The position numbers were made by a program, and so were the translations under genes. Below the pieces are notes generated by a model. It saw only the letters and a program-made list of their open reading frames with translations, had not been told where the DNA came from and ran no database searches. This document shows positions 17,389 through 27,258 of a stretch of DNA of 64,000 nt, piece by piece (the stretch's first letter is position 1; every line of letters begins with the position of its first letter). The stretch spans positions 62,001-126,000 of the forward strand of contig NZ_JAFLNF010000006.1 in the NCBI RefSeq assembly GCF_017313085.1. The letters run 5' to 3'. This DNA comes from Roseibium limicola (GTDB lineage Bacteria; Pseudomonadota; Alphaproteobacteria; Rhizobiales; Stappiaceae).

Positions 17389-18714
17389 ATGTCTGATGAC
17401 ACCCTGTCCGGGGCGAAATCCCCGACAGCACGCAATCTCTTCAATGCATTGCAGCTGGACACGCGCCTTCTCGGCATGATTGGCGCGTTTGTTTTTATCT
17501 GCCTGACGTTCCAAGTGTTCACCGGCGACGGAAACATCTTCAAGGCGCTTGTGAATGGCAACTTTCTGACGCCGCGCAACATCTTCAACCTGACGATTCA
17601 GACGGTATCCGTTGCGATCATGGCAACCGGGATGGTGTTCATCATTGTCACCCGGCACATTGATCTGTCTGTTGGGGCACTGCTCGCAACCTGTTCGGCC
17701 ATCATGGCCGTGACCCAGACCCAGTTCATGCCGCAATGGCTCGGCTTCGAGCTTGGCAACCCGCTGATCTGGATTGCCGCCATTGCGGTCGGCCTGCTGG
17801 CTGGCGTCCTCATTGGCGCGTTTCAGGGGTGGATGGTCGGCTATCTCGGCATTCCGGCGTTTATCGTGACTTTGGGCGGCCTGCTTGTCTGGCGCAACGT
17901 TGCCTGGTTCATCACGTCCGGTCAGACCATTGGCCCGCTGGATGAGACCTTCAAGAAAATTGGTGGTATCGGCGGCACCCTGGGAACGACCTGGTCGTGG
18001 GTGGTCGGTATTCTGGCCGCGATCGCCGTTCTGGCGATGCAGTACAATGGGCGCAAACGCGCGCAGGCGCATGATTTCCCGACCAAGCCGCTTTGGGCTG
18101 AAGGTGTTATATCGGGCCTGATGGTCGCCATGATTCTCGGTTTCGTCGCCACTTTGAATGCTTATGAAATTCCGACCCGCCGCCTTGAACGCATGTTTGA
18201 AACGCGTGGCGAGATCATGCCGGACGGCCTCGTCGCGGGCTATGGAATTCCCTATTCCGTCCTATTGTTGATCGCTGTTGCAGTGGTCATGACAATCGTG
18301 GCTCAACGCACCCGTCTGGGACGCTATATCTTCGCAACCGGTGGCAACCCTGATGCTGCTGAACTTTCGGGCATCAACACCCGATTCCTGACGGTCAAGG
18401 TTTTCGCCATTATGGGCGGCCTCTGTGCGCTGGGCGCCGTGGTCGGCTCTGCCCGTCTCGGCTTCTCCACCAACGACATTGGCACGCTTGACGAACTTCG
18501 CGTCATTGCTGCTGCCGTGATCGGTGGAACTGCACTGGCAGGTGGCGTCGGCACGATCTACGGTGCCATTCTCGGTGCGTTGATCATGCAGTCACTGCAG
18601 TCAGGCATGGCCATGGTCGGTGTGGATGCACCGCTTCAGAACATCGTCGTTGGCATCGTGCTCGTGCTCGCCGTCTTCGTCGACATCATTTATCGCAAGC
18701 GGACGGGAGACTGA
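17389..18714 (+). CDS. xylH: D-xylose ABC transporter, permease
   Basis: A 441-residue inner-membrane permease of the ribose/xylose class with about ten or more hydrophobic segments. The family segment [20 protein letters not shown] lies near residue 82, and the cytoplasmic coupling region [14 protein letters not shown] near 320. The frame is open from 17311, but AGGAG at 17377-17381 is correctly spaced for the ATG at 17389, so the upstream extension is dropped. The stop is four bases before xylG. It is longer than RbsC-type permeases, as XylH proteins are. Confidence 0.96.
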   Translation: MSDDTLSGAKSPTARNLFNALQLDTRLLGMIGAFVFICLTFQVFTGDGNIFKALVNGNFLTPRNIFNLTIQTVSVAIMATGMVFIIVTRHIDLSVGALLATCSAIMAVTQTQFMPQWLGFELGNPLIWIAAIAVGLLAGVLIGAFQGWMVGYLGIPAFIVTLGGLLVWRNVAWFITSGQTIGPLDETFKKIGGIGGTLGTTWSWVVGILAAIAVLAMQYNGRKRAQAHDFPTKPLWAEGVISGLMVAMILGFVATLNAYEIPTRRLERMFETRGEIMPDGLVAGYGIPYSVLLLIAVAVVMTIVAQRTRLGRYIFATGGNPDAAELSGINTRFLTVKVFAIMGGLCALGAVVGSARLGFSTNDIGTLDELRVIAAAVIGGTALAGGVGTIYGAILGALIMQSLQSGMAMVGVDAPLQNIVVGIVLVLAVFVDIIYRKRTGD

Positions 18715-18718
18715 TCCG

Positions 18719-19504
18719 ATGGCTACTCCTCTCGTCGAAATGAAAGACATGAGCATCTCCTTTGGGGGGGTGCGTGCCGTGGACAACGTATCGGTCGATT
18801 TGTATCCGGGTGAAGTTGTTGGTCTCCTGGGCCACAACGGCGCGGGCAAATCGACGCTGATCAAGATCCTTTCCGGTGCCTATAAGGCAGACAGCGGAGA
18901 AGTTTTCGTCGACGGCAAGAAGGTTGAGATTGAAAGTCCGCGTGACGCGCGCCGCCATAACATCGAGACCATCTACCAGACACTTGCCCTGGCAGACAAT
19001 CTGGACGCTTCGTCCAACCTCTTCCTTGGTCGCGAATTGACGACGCCGTTCGGCTTCGTTGACGAGCATGCCATGGAAGCGGAAACCCGCAAGATCATGG
19101 CCAAGCTGAATCCGAACTTCCAGAAGTTCCATTCGCCGGTAAAGGCTCTGTCTGGTGGGCAGCGCCAGTCTGTCGCGATTGCGCGTGCGGTCTACTTCAA
19201 TGCCCGCATACTGATCATGGATGAGCCGACGGCAGCTCTGGGTCCGCATGAGACCCAGATGGTGTCGGAACTGATCCAGGAGCTGAAGGCGCAAGGCCTC
19301 GGTATCTTCCTGATCAGTCATGACATCCATGACGTCTTTTCGCTTTGCGATCGTCTGGCGGTGATGAAAAACGGTCAGGTTGTCGGCACGGCGAAGACCA
19401 CGGATGTCACCGATGATGACGTGCTTGGCATGATCATTCTCGGCAAGTGTCCGAAGGGCGCCATCCCCGGACCTGGTGCGCTGAGCAGCGCCGACGCTGC
19501 CTGA
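18719..19504 (+). CDS. xylG: D-xylose ABC transporter, ATP-binding protein (single ABC domain)
   Basis: A 261-residue ATPase with Walker A GHNGAGKS (residues 38-45), signature [15 protein letters not shown], Walker [12 protein letters not shown] and the switch His in FLISHDIHD. Enterobacterial XylG has two fused ABC domains of about 500 residues; this protein has one, as in many alphaproteobacteria, so it presumably works as a homodimer. The frame extends upstream into xylH, but GGGAG before the ATG at 18719 sets the start. XylH and XylG are separated by four bases and should be co-translated. Confidence 0.95.
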   Translation: MATPLVEMKDMSISFGGVRAVDNVSVDLYPGEVVGLLGHNGAGKSTLIKILSGAYKADSGEVFVDGKKVEIESPRDARRHNIETIYQTLALADNLDASSNLFLGRELTTPFGFVDEHAMEAETRKIMAKLNPNFQKFHSPVKALSGGQRQSVAIARAVYFNARILIMDEPTAALGPHETQMVSELIQELKAQGLGIFLISHDIHDVFSLCDRLAVMKNGQVVGTAKTTDVTDDDVLGMIILGKCPKGAIPGPGALSSADAA

Positions 19505-19514
19505 TGATCTGAAG

Positions 19515-19540
19515 CCGGGGAGTGGTTGACCGCTCCCCGG
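19515..19540 (+). terminator. Hairpin between xylG and xylB
   Basis: CCGGGGAG (19515-19522) and CTCCCCGG (19533-19540) form a perfect 8-bp stem with a 10-base loop, followed by TCTTTGCG. It may reduce read-through into xylBA or protect the transport mRNA end. Confidence 0.6.
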
Positions 19541-19624
19541 TCTTTGCGTTACGGCAACAGCGTCCGTTTCGAGTGCTGGATCCCGTCCGGCATTTTTTTC
19601 CATTCTTTTTGAGGAACGCACCTC

Positions 19625-21076
19625 ATGTATATCGGTCTCGATATAGGCACCAGCTCGGTCAAGGCCATTCTATTGTCGGCAGACCAGCAACTGGTGGCCC
19701 AGGCGACCGCAGAGTTGACCGTCGAACGTCCGCATTCCTCCTGGTCGGAGCAAGATCCCCGAAGTTGGTGGGATGGCTGCTTGAAAACTATGGACGAGAT
19801 TGCGGCGCAGGTTCCACAGGCCATGGCTGAAGTCCAGGGCATTGGTCTGTCCGGCCACATGCACGGCGCCACTCTGATCGATGCAAACGACAAGCCTTTG
19901 CGTCCGTGTATTCTGTGGAACGACGGCCGTTCCGCCAGCCAATGTGTGGACCTGGAAGCGCGGGAGCCGAAGTTCCTGTCGTTGGGCGGAAATCGGGTCA
20001 TGCCGGGGTTCACCGCGCCGAAGCTGCAATGGGTTCGCGAGAATGAGCCGGAGATCTTTGCCAAGGTTGCGAAGGTTCTGTTGCCAAAGGATTACGTCCG
20101 CCTTTGCCTGATTGGCGACTACGTCGGTGAGATGTCGGATTGTGCCGGAACGCTGTGGCTCGACGTCGCCAAGCGCGACTGGTCGGACGAACTTCTGGCC
20201 GCAACCGGCCTCACCCGGGAGCACATGCCACGTTTGGTCGAAGGGTCAGAAGTCTCTGGTTCCCTGCTGCCGGAGCTTTGCCAGCGTTGGGGAATGAAGT
20301 CGGCTCCGGTGATAGCCGGCGGTGGCGGTGACAATGCAGCGTCAGCCTGTGGTGTTGGTGCGGTGGAACCTGGCTCCGGCTTTGTGTCTCTCGGCACGTC
20401 CGGCGTGGTGTTCGTCACCAATGACAAGTTCTCGCCGAACGTTGAAAGCGCAGTCCATGCCTTCTGTCATGCGGTGCCCGACACCTGGCATCAGATGGGC
20501 GTGATCCTGTCGGCGACAGACAGTCTCAACTGGCTGGCCAAGACGCTCGATGCTTCCCCGGCGGAGCTGACCGCGGAGCTGGGGTCCGTCTCGGGACCAT
20601 CTGAGGTTCTGTTCATGCCGTATCTCGGAGGAGAGCGTACGCCGCACAATGACGTCGGCATTCGAGCCGGGTTCTACGGCATCTCACACGGCACGGACCG
20701 CAAGGCCATGACCCATGCGGTCATGGACGGCGTGGCTTTCGCGCTGATGGACTGCATGGAAGCGCTCAAGGCTGGCGGTTCATCGGCCGCACGGCTGACT
20801 GCTGTCGGCGGTGGATCGCGTTCCAATGCCTGGCTGGAAATCATCGCCAGCCTACTGGATGTGACCATTGATGTGCCCGCCGACGGCGACTTCGGCGCAT
20901 CCCTGGGCGCAGCCCGTCTTGGGCAGGCAGCAGCTATGGGGACAACCGAAGGCATTTTCACGCCTCCACCGATCAAGGTCAGCGTCGCCCCCCGCGAGGA
21001 ATTGAAGAAAAAATATGCGGACGCCTATGCCCGCTGGAAAAACCTCTACCCAGCCCTGAAACAGGCTGGTTTCTAA
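19625..21076 (+). CDS. xylB: Xylulokinase
   Basis: A 483-residue FGGY-family kinase that phosphorylates D-xylulose at O5 with ATP. The N-terminus YIGLDIGTSSVKAILL is the first phosphate-binding loop. The substrate region GIGLSGHMHGATLID carries the family's HMHG motif. The later segment TAVGGGSRSNAWLEIIASLLD is the FGGY C-terminal signature. GAGGA at 19611-19615 precedes the ATG. It is followed twelve bases later by xylA, forming the catabolic half of the xylose operon. Confidence 0.97.
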   Translation: MYIGLDIGTSSVKAILLSADQQLVAQATAELTVERPHSSWSEQDPRSWWDGCLKTMDEIAAQVPQAMAEVQGIGLSGHMHGATLIDANDKPLRPCILWNDGRSASQCVDLEAREPKFLSLGGNRVMPGFTAPKLQWVRENEPEIFAKVAKVLLPKDYVRLCLIGDYVGEMSDCAGTLWLDVAKRDWSDELLAATGLTREHMPRLVEGSEVSGSLLPELCQRWGMKSAPVIAGGGGDNAASACGVGAVEPGSGFVSLGTSGVVFVTNDKFSPNVESAVHAFCHAVPDTWHQMGVILSATDSLNWLAKTLDASPAELTAELGSVSGPSEVLFMPYLGGERTPHNDVGIRAGFYGISHGTDRKAMTHAVMDGVAFALMDCMEALKAGGSSAARLTAVGGGSRSNAWLEIIASLLDVTIDVPADGDFGASLGAARLGQAAAMGTTEGIFTPPPIKVSVAPREELKKKYADAYARWKNLYPALKQAGF

Positions 21077-21088
21077 GGAGAGACAATC

Positions 21089-22402
21089 ATGAGCACCGGA
21101 TATTTCGGCGACATTACCAATATCCCTTTCGAGGGCCCGGACAGCACCAACCCACTGGCCTTCCGCTTTTACGACCCGGACGAAATCGTCATGGGCAAGC
21201 GCCTGGAAGACCACATGCGTTTCGCTGTTGCCTATTGGCACAGCTTTGCCTGGCCGGGTGGCGATCCCTTCGGTGGGCAGACTTTTGAGCGCCCCTGGTT
21301 CCCGGCCGATTCCATGGAACTGGCAAAGCTCAAGGCCGACGTAGCCTTCGAAATGTTCACCGCCCTCGGCGTTCCCTACTACTGCTTCCACGACGCCGAC
21401 GTGCGTCCCGAAGGCGCAAATTTTGCGGAGAACACCCGCAACCTGAACGAGATCGTCGACTACTTCGCCGAGAAGCAGGCTGCCACTGGCATCAAGCTGC
21501 TTTGGGGAACGGCGAACCTCTTCTCTCACCGCCGCTACATGGCTGGTGCGGCTACCAACCCGAACCCGGATGTCTTCGCCTTCGGTGCAGCAACCGTGAA
21601 GACCTGCATGGACGCCACCATGAAACTGGGCGGTGAAAACTATGTGCTCTGGGGTGGTCGTGAAGGTTACGAAACGCTTCTGAATACAGACATGAAGCGC
21701 GAAGATCAGCAACTTGGCCGCTTCCTCAACATGGTCGTCGAGTACAAGCACAAGATTGGCTACAAGGGCACAATCCTGATCGAACCGAAGCCGCAGGAGC
21801 CGACCAAGCACCAGTACGATTATGACGTCGCAACGGTTTATGGCTTCTTGAAGCGTCATGGCCTGGAAAACGAAGTGAAGGTCAACATCGAGCAGGGTCA
21901 TGCAATCCTTGCCGGTCACTCCTTCGAGCATGAGCTGCATCTTGCCAACGCTCTCGGCATCTTCGGTTCCATCGACATGAACCGCAACGACTACCAGTCT
22001 GGCTGGGATACCGATCATTTCCCGAACAACGTTCCGGAAATGACCCTCGCTTACTACGAGATCCTGAAGGGCGGCGGCTTCTCCACGGGCGGCACCAACT
22101 TCGACGCCAAACTGCGTCGTCAGTCGCTCGATCCGCAGGATCTGCTGATTGCTCACATCGGCGGCATGGATTGCTGTGCGCGTGGACTGAAGGCTGCTGC
22201 CAAGATGCTGGAAGACGGCGTCATCACGTCGTTTATCGACGACCGGTACAAGGGCTGGTCTGAAGACAGCGCCAAGTTGATGCTGGACGGCAAGGTTAGT
22301 CTGGAAGAGATCGAAGCCCGTGTTCTGGCCGACGACCTCAACCCGGAGCCGGTATCGGGTCGTCAGGAATACCTTGAAAACGTCGTCAATCGCTACGTCT
22401 GA
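21089..22402 (+). CDS. xylA: Xylose isomerase
   Basis: A 437-residue class II (long N-terminus) xylose isomerase that converts D-xylose to D-xylulose in the cytoplasm. The N-terminus carries the class II stretch [21 protein letters not shown] in short form, the catalytic His sits in [13 protein letters not shown], and metal ligands lie in [18 protein letters not shown] and [23 protein letters not shown] precedes the ATG. It is the last gene of xylFHGBA and is closed by a strong terminator. Confidence 0.98.
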   Translation: MSTGYFGDITNIPFEGPDSTNPLAFRFYDPDEIVMGKRLEDHMRFAVAYWHSFAWPGGDPFGGQTFERPWFPADSMELAKLKADVAFEMFTALGVPYYCFHDADVRPEGANFAENTRNLNEIVDYFAEKQAATGIKLLWGTANLFSHRRYMAGAATNPNPDVFAFGAATVKTCMDATMKLGGENYVLWGGREGYETLLNTDMKREDQQLGRFLNMVVEYKHKIGYKGTILIEPKPQEPTKHQYDYDVATVYGFLKRHGLENEVKVNIEQGHAILAGHSFEHELHLANALGIFGSIDMNRNDYQSGWDTDHFPNNVPEMTLAYYEILKGGGFSTGGTNFDAKLRRQSLDPQDLLIAHIGGMDCCARGLKAAAKMLEDGVITSFIDDRYKGWSEDSAKLMLDGKVSLEEIEARVLADDLNPEPVSGRQEYLENVVNRYV

Positions 22403-22425
22403 TCCGGCAAGGGCTTAACAATCAG

Positions 22426-22466
22426 AACCGCGCGGTGGAATTTTCGCCGCGCGGTTTCTTTTTTGT
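22426..22466 (+). terminator. Intrinsic terminator of the xylose operon
   Basis: AACCGCGCGG (22426-22435) and CCGCGCGGTT (22447-22456) form a perfect 10-bp stem with an 11-base loop, followed by TTCTTTTTTG. It lies 24 bases after the xylA stop. Confidence 0.93.
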
Positions 22467-22557
22467 TTGGAGTTGCCACTTATTTTTGCAGCACCTGGCT
22501 TTCTTCGCGTCCCTGTAAGCCTTTCTTTTTCGACCTATAATTTCTAGGGTGAACGCT

Positions 22558-23292
22558 ATGATCGACGCGCCGCTTCTTGAGCCGAACATGGCTCTCTTCC
22601 TTGACTTCGATGGCACACTTGCTGAACTGGCTGCTCGTCCTGGGGACGTCAGCGTGGGCCCGGATGTAATTTCGACCCTGAGACGTCTTCAAGGCGAACT
22701 CGGCGGGGCGCTTGCCGTGGTCTCTGGCCGTCCGATTGACCAGCTCGACGAATTTCTGGCGCCGCTGCAATTGCCGGCGGCGGGACTGCATGGGTTGGAG
22801 CATCGCGAGACCCTCGGCTCCGACATCATCAAGGCAGGCGAGACCGACGAGATCCAGACCTTAAAGAAGCGCACCCTGGCGAGCGGTCTGCTGGAGCGCG
22901 GTGTTTTCTTTGAAGACAAGGGCCCGACCCTTGCCCTGCACTATCGGTCGCACCCGGAGCTGGAAGGCGATCTCGCAAAGTTTGTCGAAGAAGCTCTGCA
23001 GGATCTTCCCCTGTTGCACAAAGTCAGCGGTAAAATGGTGATCGAAGCCAAGCCGGATGCGTCTGATAAAGGCGTGGCCTTGCGCCATTTCATGGAGCAC
23101 CCGCCATTCTCCGGGCGTCGCCCCGTTTTCGTCGGGGATGACGTGACCGATGAGGACGGCATCGCCGCAGCCCAGACACTTGGTGGTTTTGGCATCAAGG
23201 TTGGAGACAGCGCCAGCTGCGCTCGCTATCGGCTGAAGGATGTAACAGCCGTTCTTGCCTGGTTGGCCGGCAAGTCATTGATAGGCATCTGA
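22558..23292 (+). CDS. otsB: Trehalose-6-phosphate phosphatase
   Basis: A 244-residue HAD-superfamily phosphatase that removes phosphate from trehalose-6-phosphate. The nucleophile motif is LDFDGTLAELA near residue 15, the Ser motif VVSGRPIDQL, and the metal-binding motif FVGDDVTDEDG near residue 196. A GTG at 22549 would add three residues, but AGGG at 22546-22549 is better spaced for the ATG at 22558. It starts the otsB-GH15-otsA set; the GH15 gene begins 21 bases after its stop. Confidence 0.95.
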   Translation: MIDAPLLEPNMALFLDFDGTLAELAARPGDVSVGPDVISTLRRLQGELGGALAVVSGRPIDQLDEFLAPLQLPAAGLHGLEHRETLGSDIIKAGETDEIQTLKKRTLASGLLERGVFFEDKGPTLALHYRSHPELEGDLAKFVEEALQDLPLLHKVSGKMVIEAKPDASDKGVALRHFMEHPPFSGRRPVFVGDDVTDEDGIAAAQTLGGFGIKVGDSASCARYRLKDVTAVLAWLAGKSLIGI

Positions 23293-23312
23293 ACAAGTCG
23301 GAGAGTAGAAAT

Positions 23313-25121
23313 ATGGGTTGGACACCACCGATAAAGCTTGAGGCATCCCTGGACCTCGCGATGATCGGCAACTGCTCTTACGCAGGCTTGATCGACAAAA
23401 TGGGCGGCCTTGTCTGGTGTTGCCTGCCGCGGTTCGACGGTGACCCGGTTTTCCACTCGTTGCTTGGTACTCGGGGTGAAGAGGGCGATGGCCAGTTTTC
23501 CATTGAGTTGGACGGCGCAGTGCGCTCCGAACAGGAGTATGTTCCGAACACGGCCATTGTGAAAACCCGCATCTTCGACGGCGCCGGAAACGGCATCGAG
23601 CTGACCGATTTCGCCCCCAGATTCACGACAAAGGGCCGGATGTTCCGCCCCAATGCGATTGTCCGCCGGGTTCGCACCCTATCGGGCCATCCGCGGATTC
23701 GAGTGCGTTGCCGCCCTAAATTTGCCTGGGGCAAACGTGACCCGGATGTGACCTTCGGCTCCAACCATGTGCGTTGGGTCGGAAACGGTTCCATCTTGCG
23801 GCTGACAACGAATGCATCGATCACCTACGTGCGTGAGGAAACGCCGTTTTTGCTTGATGGACCCCTGTCGTTTTATCTCGGCCCTGACGAAAGCCTGACG
23901 GACCACCCTGAAAAGTTGTGCCGAGATTTCGAGGAAAACACAGACGTCCACTGGCGCCACTGGACTCGCCGTCTCGGACTGCCATTGGAATATCAGGAAG
24001 CTGTAATCCGGGCAGCAATTACGCTGAAGCTCTGCACCTATGAGGAGACCGGCGCGATCATCGCTGCCGCAACCACCTCCATACCGGAGGCTGCCGGCAG
24101 CCAGCGCAATTGGGATTACCGCTATTGCTGGATCCGGGATGCGTTTTTCGTGGTTCGGGCGCTAAACTCGCTCTCCGAAATGGAGACGATGGAGAACTAC
24201 CTGCGCTACCTCAACAATGTTGTGGCGGTGACCGGTGGCGACCACGTTCAGCCGTTGTTCGGCATCGGCCTGGAAGAAAAAATCGTCGAGGAATTCGTCG
24301 ATTTGCCGGGTTATCGGGGTAACGGTCCTGTCCGCGTCGGCAATCAGGCTTATGAGCATTTCCAGCACGATGTCTACGGCCAGATCGTCCTGGCTGCGTC
24401 GCAGGCATTCTTTGACAAACGCCTGCTGCATCAGCCGGGGCTCGATGACTTCCAACGCCTGGAGCTGGTGGGCGAGCGCGCTTACGCTATGCACGATCAG
24501 CCAGATGCCGGCATTTGGGAATTACGGACTCGTGCCCGCGTCCATACGTCATCATCGTTGATGTGCTGGGCTGCCTGCGACAGGCTGGCCAAGATCGCCG
24601 GGCAGTTCGGTCTGAATGACCGCGCCAACTACTGGAACGATCGGGCCATCCAGATTCACGCAACCATCTGCGAGCGCAGTTGGAACGCAAAGAAGAATGC
24701 CTTCGTCGAGAGCTTCGAGGGCAACGACCTTGATGCCAGCCTGTTGCTGATGGCGGAAGTCGGGTTTCTTCCGCCCAACGATCCGCGGTTCATCGCTACC
24801 GTCGACAAGATCGGCGAAACGCTCCGGCGCGGCAATCACCTGTTCCGCTACCATGCTGCTGATGATTTTGGCGCGCCAGAAAACGCCTTCAATATCTGTA
24901 CCTTCTGGTACATTGACGCGCTTGCCCGGATCGGACGCACAGACGAGGCCCGAGAGATCTACGAGACCATGCTGTCGTGTCGAAATCACGTGGGGCTTCT
25001 GTCGGAAGACACCACGCCTGCGACCGGTGAGCTTTGGGGCAACTTCCCTCAGACCTACTCGATGGTCGGGATCATCAACGGAGCAGTACGGCTCAGCAAG
25101 GGTTGGGAGAGCGTTATCTAA
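23313..25121 (+). CDS. Glycoside hydrolase family 15 protein (glucoamylase/trehalase type)
   Basis: A 602-residue protein with an N-terminal beta-sandwich domain (IGNCSYAGLIDKMGGLVWCCLPRFD) and a C-terminal alpha/alpha-barrel. The barrel contains the GH15 stretch QRNWDYRYCWIRDAFF and the later ATGELWGNFPQTYSMVGII. Known relatives hydrolyse alpha-glucosides, including trehalose in some mycobacterial and archaeal members. No signal peptide is seen, so it acts in the cytoplasm. Lying between otsB and otsA it may adjust the trehalose pool, or make glucose from maltodextrin; the substrate cannot be decided from sequence. Confidence 0.9.
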   Translation: MGWTPPIKLEASLDLAMIGNCSYAGLIDKMGGLVWCCLPRFDGDPVFHSLLGTRGEEGDGQFSIELDGAVRSEQEYVPNTAIVKTRIFDGAGNGIELTDFAPRFTTKGRMFRPNAIVRRVRTLSGHPRIRVRCRPKFAWGKRDPDVTFGSNHVRWVGNGSILRLTTNASITYVREETPFLLDGPLSFYLGPDESLTDHPEKLCRDFEENTDVHWRHWTRRLGLPLEYQEAVIRAAITLKLCTYEETGAIIAAATTSIPEAAGSQRNWDYRYCWIRDAFFVVRALNSLSEMETMENYLRYLNNVVAVTGGDHVQPLFGIGLEEKIVEEFVDLPGYRGNGPVRVGNQAYEHFQHDVYGQIVLAASQAFFDKRLLHQPGLDDFQRLELVGERAYAMHDQPDAGIWELRTRARVHTSSSLMCWAACDRLAKIAGQFGLNDRANYWNDRAIQIHATICERSWNAKKNAFVESFEGNDLDASLLLMAEVGFLPPNDPRFIATVDKIGETLRRGNHLFRYHAADDFGAPENAFNICTFWYIDALARIGRTDEAREIYETMLSCRNHVGLLSEDTTPATGELWGNFPQTYSMVGIINGAVRLSKGWESVI

Positions 25122-25219
25122 CGCGTCACGAGGTGGGCGGCGGGCGCAATAGCCCGCACGCCACAGTGAAAAATCAGAGCGCATCCTGCGTTCACACCAG
25201 ATTTGAAAAGGGAGCCACC

Positions 25220-26596
25220 ATGGGACGCCTTGTCGTCGTATCGAATCGTGTCGGACCACTCAAGGACACGGGCCGGGCAGGGGGATTGGCGGTGGCCCTC
25301 GTCGACGCACTCACCAAAAGCGGAGGCCTCTGGTTCGGCTGGTCGGGAGAGATCTCTGAAGAGGGCACGTTCGGCCAGCTCAAAACCACGAAAAGTCGCA
25401 AAGTGCAGATGGCTCAGCTTGATCTGACGCAGGCCGACTATGACGACTTTTATGCCGGATATGCTAATCGAACCCTTTGGCCGGTTCTACACTACCGACT
25501 CGATCTGGCGGTGTTCGACCGGCGCTACGAGCAGGGCTACCGCCATGTGAATGAGCGCTTTGCCATTCGCTTGCGCTCCCTGCTGGAGCCGGACGATGTG
25601 GTCTGGGTGCATGACTATCACTTCCTCACCTTCGCCGCCCAGATGCGGGCGATGGAAGTGAACAACCCGATCGCCTTTTTCCTGCATATTCCGTTTCCTG
25701 CGCCTGAAATCCTGGCCGCACTCCCCAATGCCGGATCTGTCGTGCGCTCAATGCTGGCCTATGATCTTCTGGGCTTTCAGACAGTGCGCGACGCAGATAA
25801 CTTCCGTCGCTTTGCCATTGAGGAACTGGGGGCAATTGATCTTGGTGACGGCAAGCTGGAAGTGAATGGCCGTCAGGTCACCGCGCGCTCCTATCCCATT
25901 GGCATTGACGCGGAAGCCTTCTCCAAGTTCGCCATGACCCCGGAAGCACGCCGCAACATGGCGCGCCTGGAAAAGCTTTTGGGCGGTCGTCAGCAGATTA
26001 TCGGTGTTGACCGTATTGACTATTCTAAGGGGCTTCCAGAGCGCTTCCGGGCGTTTGAGCGGCTGCTGGAAGACTATCCGGAGAATCGTGGGCAGGTGGC
26101 TCTGATGCAGATTGCTCCGCCATCGCGCGCCGAGCTTGATGCCTATATCGACATCCGTCGCGAGCTGGATGAATTGACCGGACATGTCAACGGGCGGTTC
26201 GCCGACCTCGACTGGACACCGATCCGCTTTCTCACCCGGTCATTCCCGCGGCGGGCGCTTGCCGGTATCTATCGCGCCAGCCGCGTTTGCCTCGTCACGC
26301 CCTTGCGTGACGGCATGAACCTGGTGGCAAAGGAATACATCGCTGCCCAGCGGTCCGAAGATCCGGGTGTCCTGGTGCTGTCCCGCTTTGCCGGGGCGGC
26401 GGAGGGGATGAAGGAAGCCATCGTGGTCAATCCGCATTCGGCAGAGGAAGTCGCATCCGGGCTGCAGACGGCGATCACCATGCCACTGGAAGAGCGCCGG
26501 GACCGCTGGCAGATCATGTTTGAGCGGCTGTGCCGCGAAGATGCAATCGCCTGGTCGGAATCCATCATGAGCGATCTGGAAGCCGTGCGCCGCTAG
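25220..26596 (+). CDS. otsA: Alpha,alpha-trehalose-phosphate synthase (UDP-forming)
   Basis: A 458-residue GT20 glycosyltransferase that joins UDP-glucose and glucose-6-phosphate to give trehalose-6-phosphate. The sequence has [12 protein letters not shown] at the N-terminus, the glycine-rich [19 protein letters not shown], the donor-binding [19 protein letters not shown] and [16 protein letters not shown]. The frame is open from 25034, but AAGGGAGCC before the ATG at 25220 and the family N-terminus set the start. The product is dephosphorylated by OtsB, encoded 2 kb upstream. Trehalose here probably serves osmotic protection. Confidence 0.97.
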   Translation: MGRLVVVSNRVGPLKDTGRAGGLAVALVDALTKSGGLWFGWSGEISEEGTFGQLKTTKSRKVQMAQLDLTQADYDDFYAGYANRTLWPVLHYRLDLAVFDRRYEQGYRHVNERFAIRLRSLLEPDDVVWVHDYHFLTFAAQMRAMEVNNPIAFFLHIPFPAPEILAALPNAGSVVRSMLAYDLLGFQTVRDADNFRRFAIEELGAIDLGDGKLEVNGRQVTARSYPIGIDAEAFSKFAMTPEARRNMARLEKLLGGRQQIIGVDRIDYSKGLPERFRAFERLLEDYPENRGQVALMQIAPPSRAELDAYIDIRRELDELTGHVNGRFADLDWTPIRFLTRSFPRRALAGIYRASRVCLVTPLRDGMNLVAKEYIAAQRSEDPGVLVLSRFAGAAEGMKEAIVVNPHSAEEVASGLQTAITMPLEERRDRWQIMFERLCREDAIAWSESIMSDLEAVRR

Positions 26597-26621
26597 CCGA
26601 TGAGAGACTTTCTACCTGCGC

Positions 26622-27131
26622 CTAGAGGCCTCGGTAGAAGGTTCGCCCGTCCGGATCGGCGAGATCCTGCAGACGTGTGGCGGCGAGGCGTGAAAAACGG
26701 TGTGTGACTGACTTGCGTGTGGCAGCTGGCAACTTGTGCTCGGGCGCATCCCGCAGGATCTCCGCCCCGAACCCATCGGCGACAATCAGACCTGCGTCGG
26801 GCGGAAAGATATCCATCGGCATATCCGGGTGTGTGGCAAAGAACAGTCTGTCGCAATGGTGACGGTACTCGCGCCACTTGGTGTCGGCTCGAAAATCTGC
26901 CACGGACGATTTCACTTCCACAATCCAGAGTTCGTGCTTTGGCCCCAAGGCGATGAGATCGGCGCGGCGGCCTGAGGCAAGTGTCAATTCAGACAGGCTG
27001 GCAAAGTCGAGACTGCGCAAGAGCCGCGCGGTTCCGCGCCAGATTTTCAGCGCCATCTCGGACTGCCGCCCGTCTGTTAACGGGTCGTCCAGGGTCAAAC
27101 GATTCGAAGGCGGCGGAAACGTCGAGTTCAT
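26622..27131 (-). CDS. mmcB: MmcB family DNA repair protein
   Basis: A 169-residue nuclease-fold protein. The PD-(D/E)xK core is seen as RADLIALGPKHELWIVEVKSS, with Asp and the E-x-K pair as putative metal ligands. In Caulobacter MmcB is part of the SOS-induced mitomycin C response; its exact reaction is not settled. Length and motifs fit the alphaproteobacterial family. It is convergent with otsA, with 25 bases between stops. I see no clear LexA box in the 127 bases upstream of its start. Confidence 0.88.
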   Translation of the reverse strand: MNSTFPPPSNRLTLDDPLTDGRQSEMALKIWRGTARLLRSLDFASLSELTLASGRRADLIALGPKHELWIVEVKSSVADFRADTKWREYRHHCDRLFFATHPDMPMDIFPPDAGLIVADGFGAEILRDAPEHKLPAATRKSVTHRFSRLAATRLQDLADPDGRTFYRGL

Positions 27132-27258
27132 TCCCTATTGGTTCTCTATTTGTTCGTTTTTGGCAAGATGTTCCGGAAAAGTTTTAACGAGATAGCCTAA
27201 AACTGAGGAGATTACGTAAGTGATTGTGGCAGGGGTTTTGACCGTCGCGAACCTAAAA

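Noticed and set aside
20852-22156. 434-codon minus-strand frame opposite xylA
   Set aside because: It is the mirror of a highly conserved gene; the translation has no domain and xylA on the plus strand is certain.
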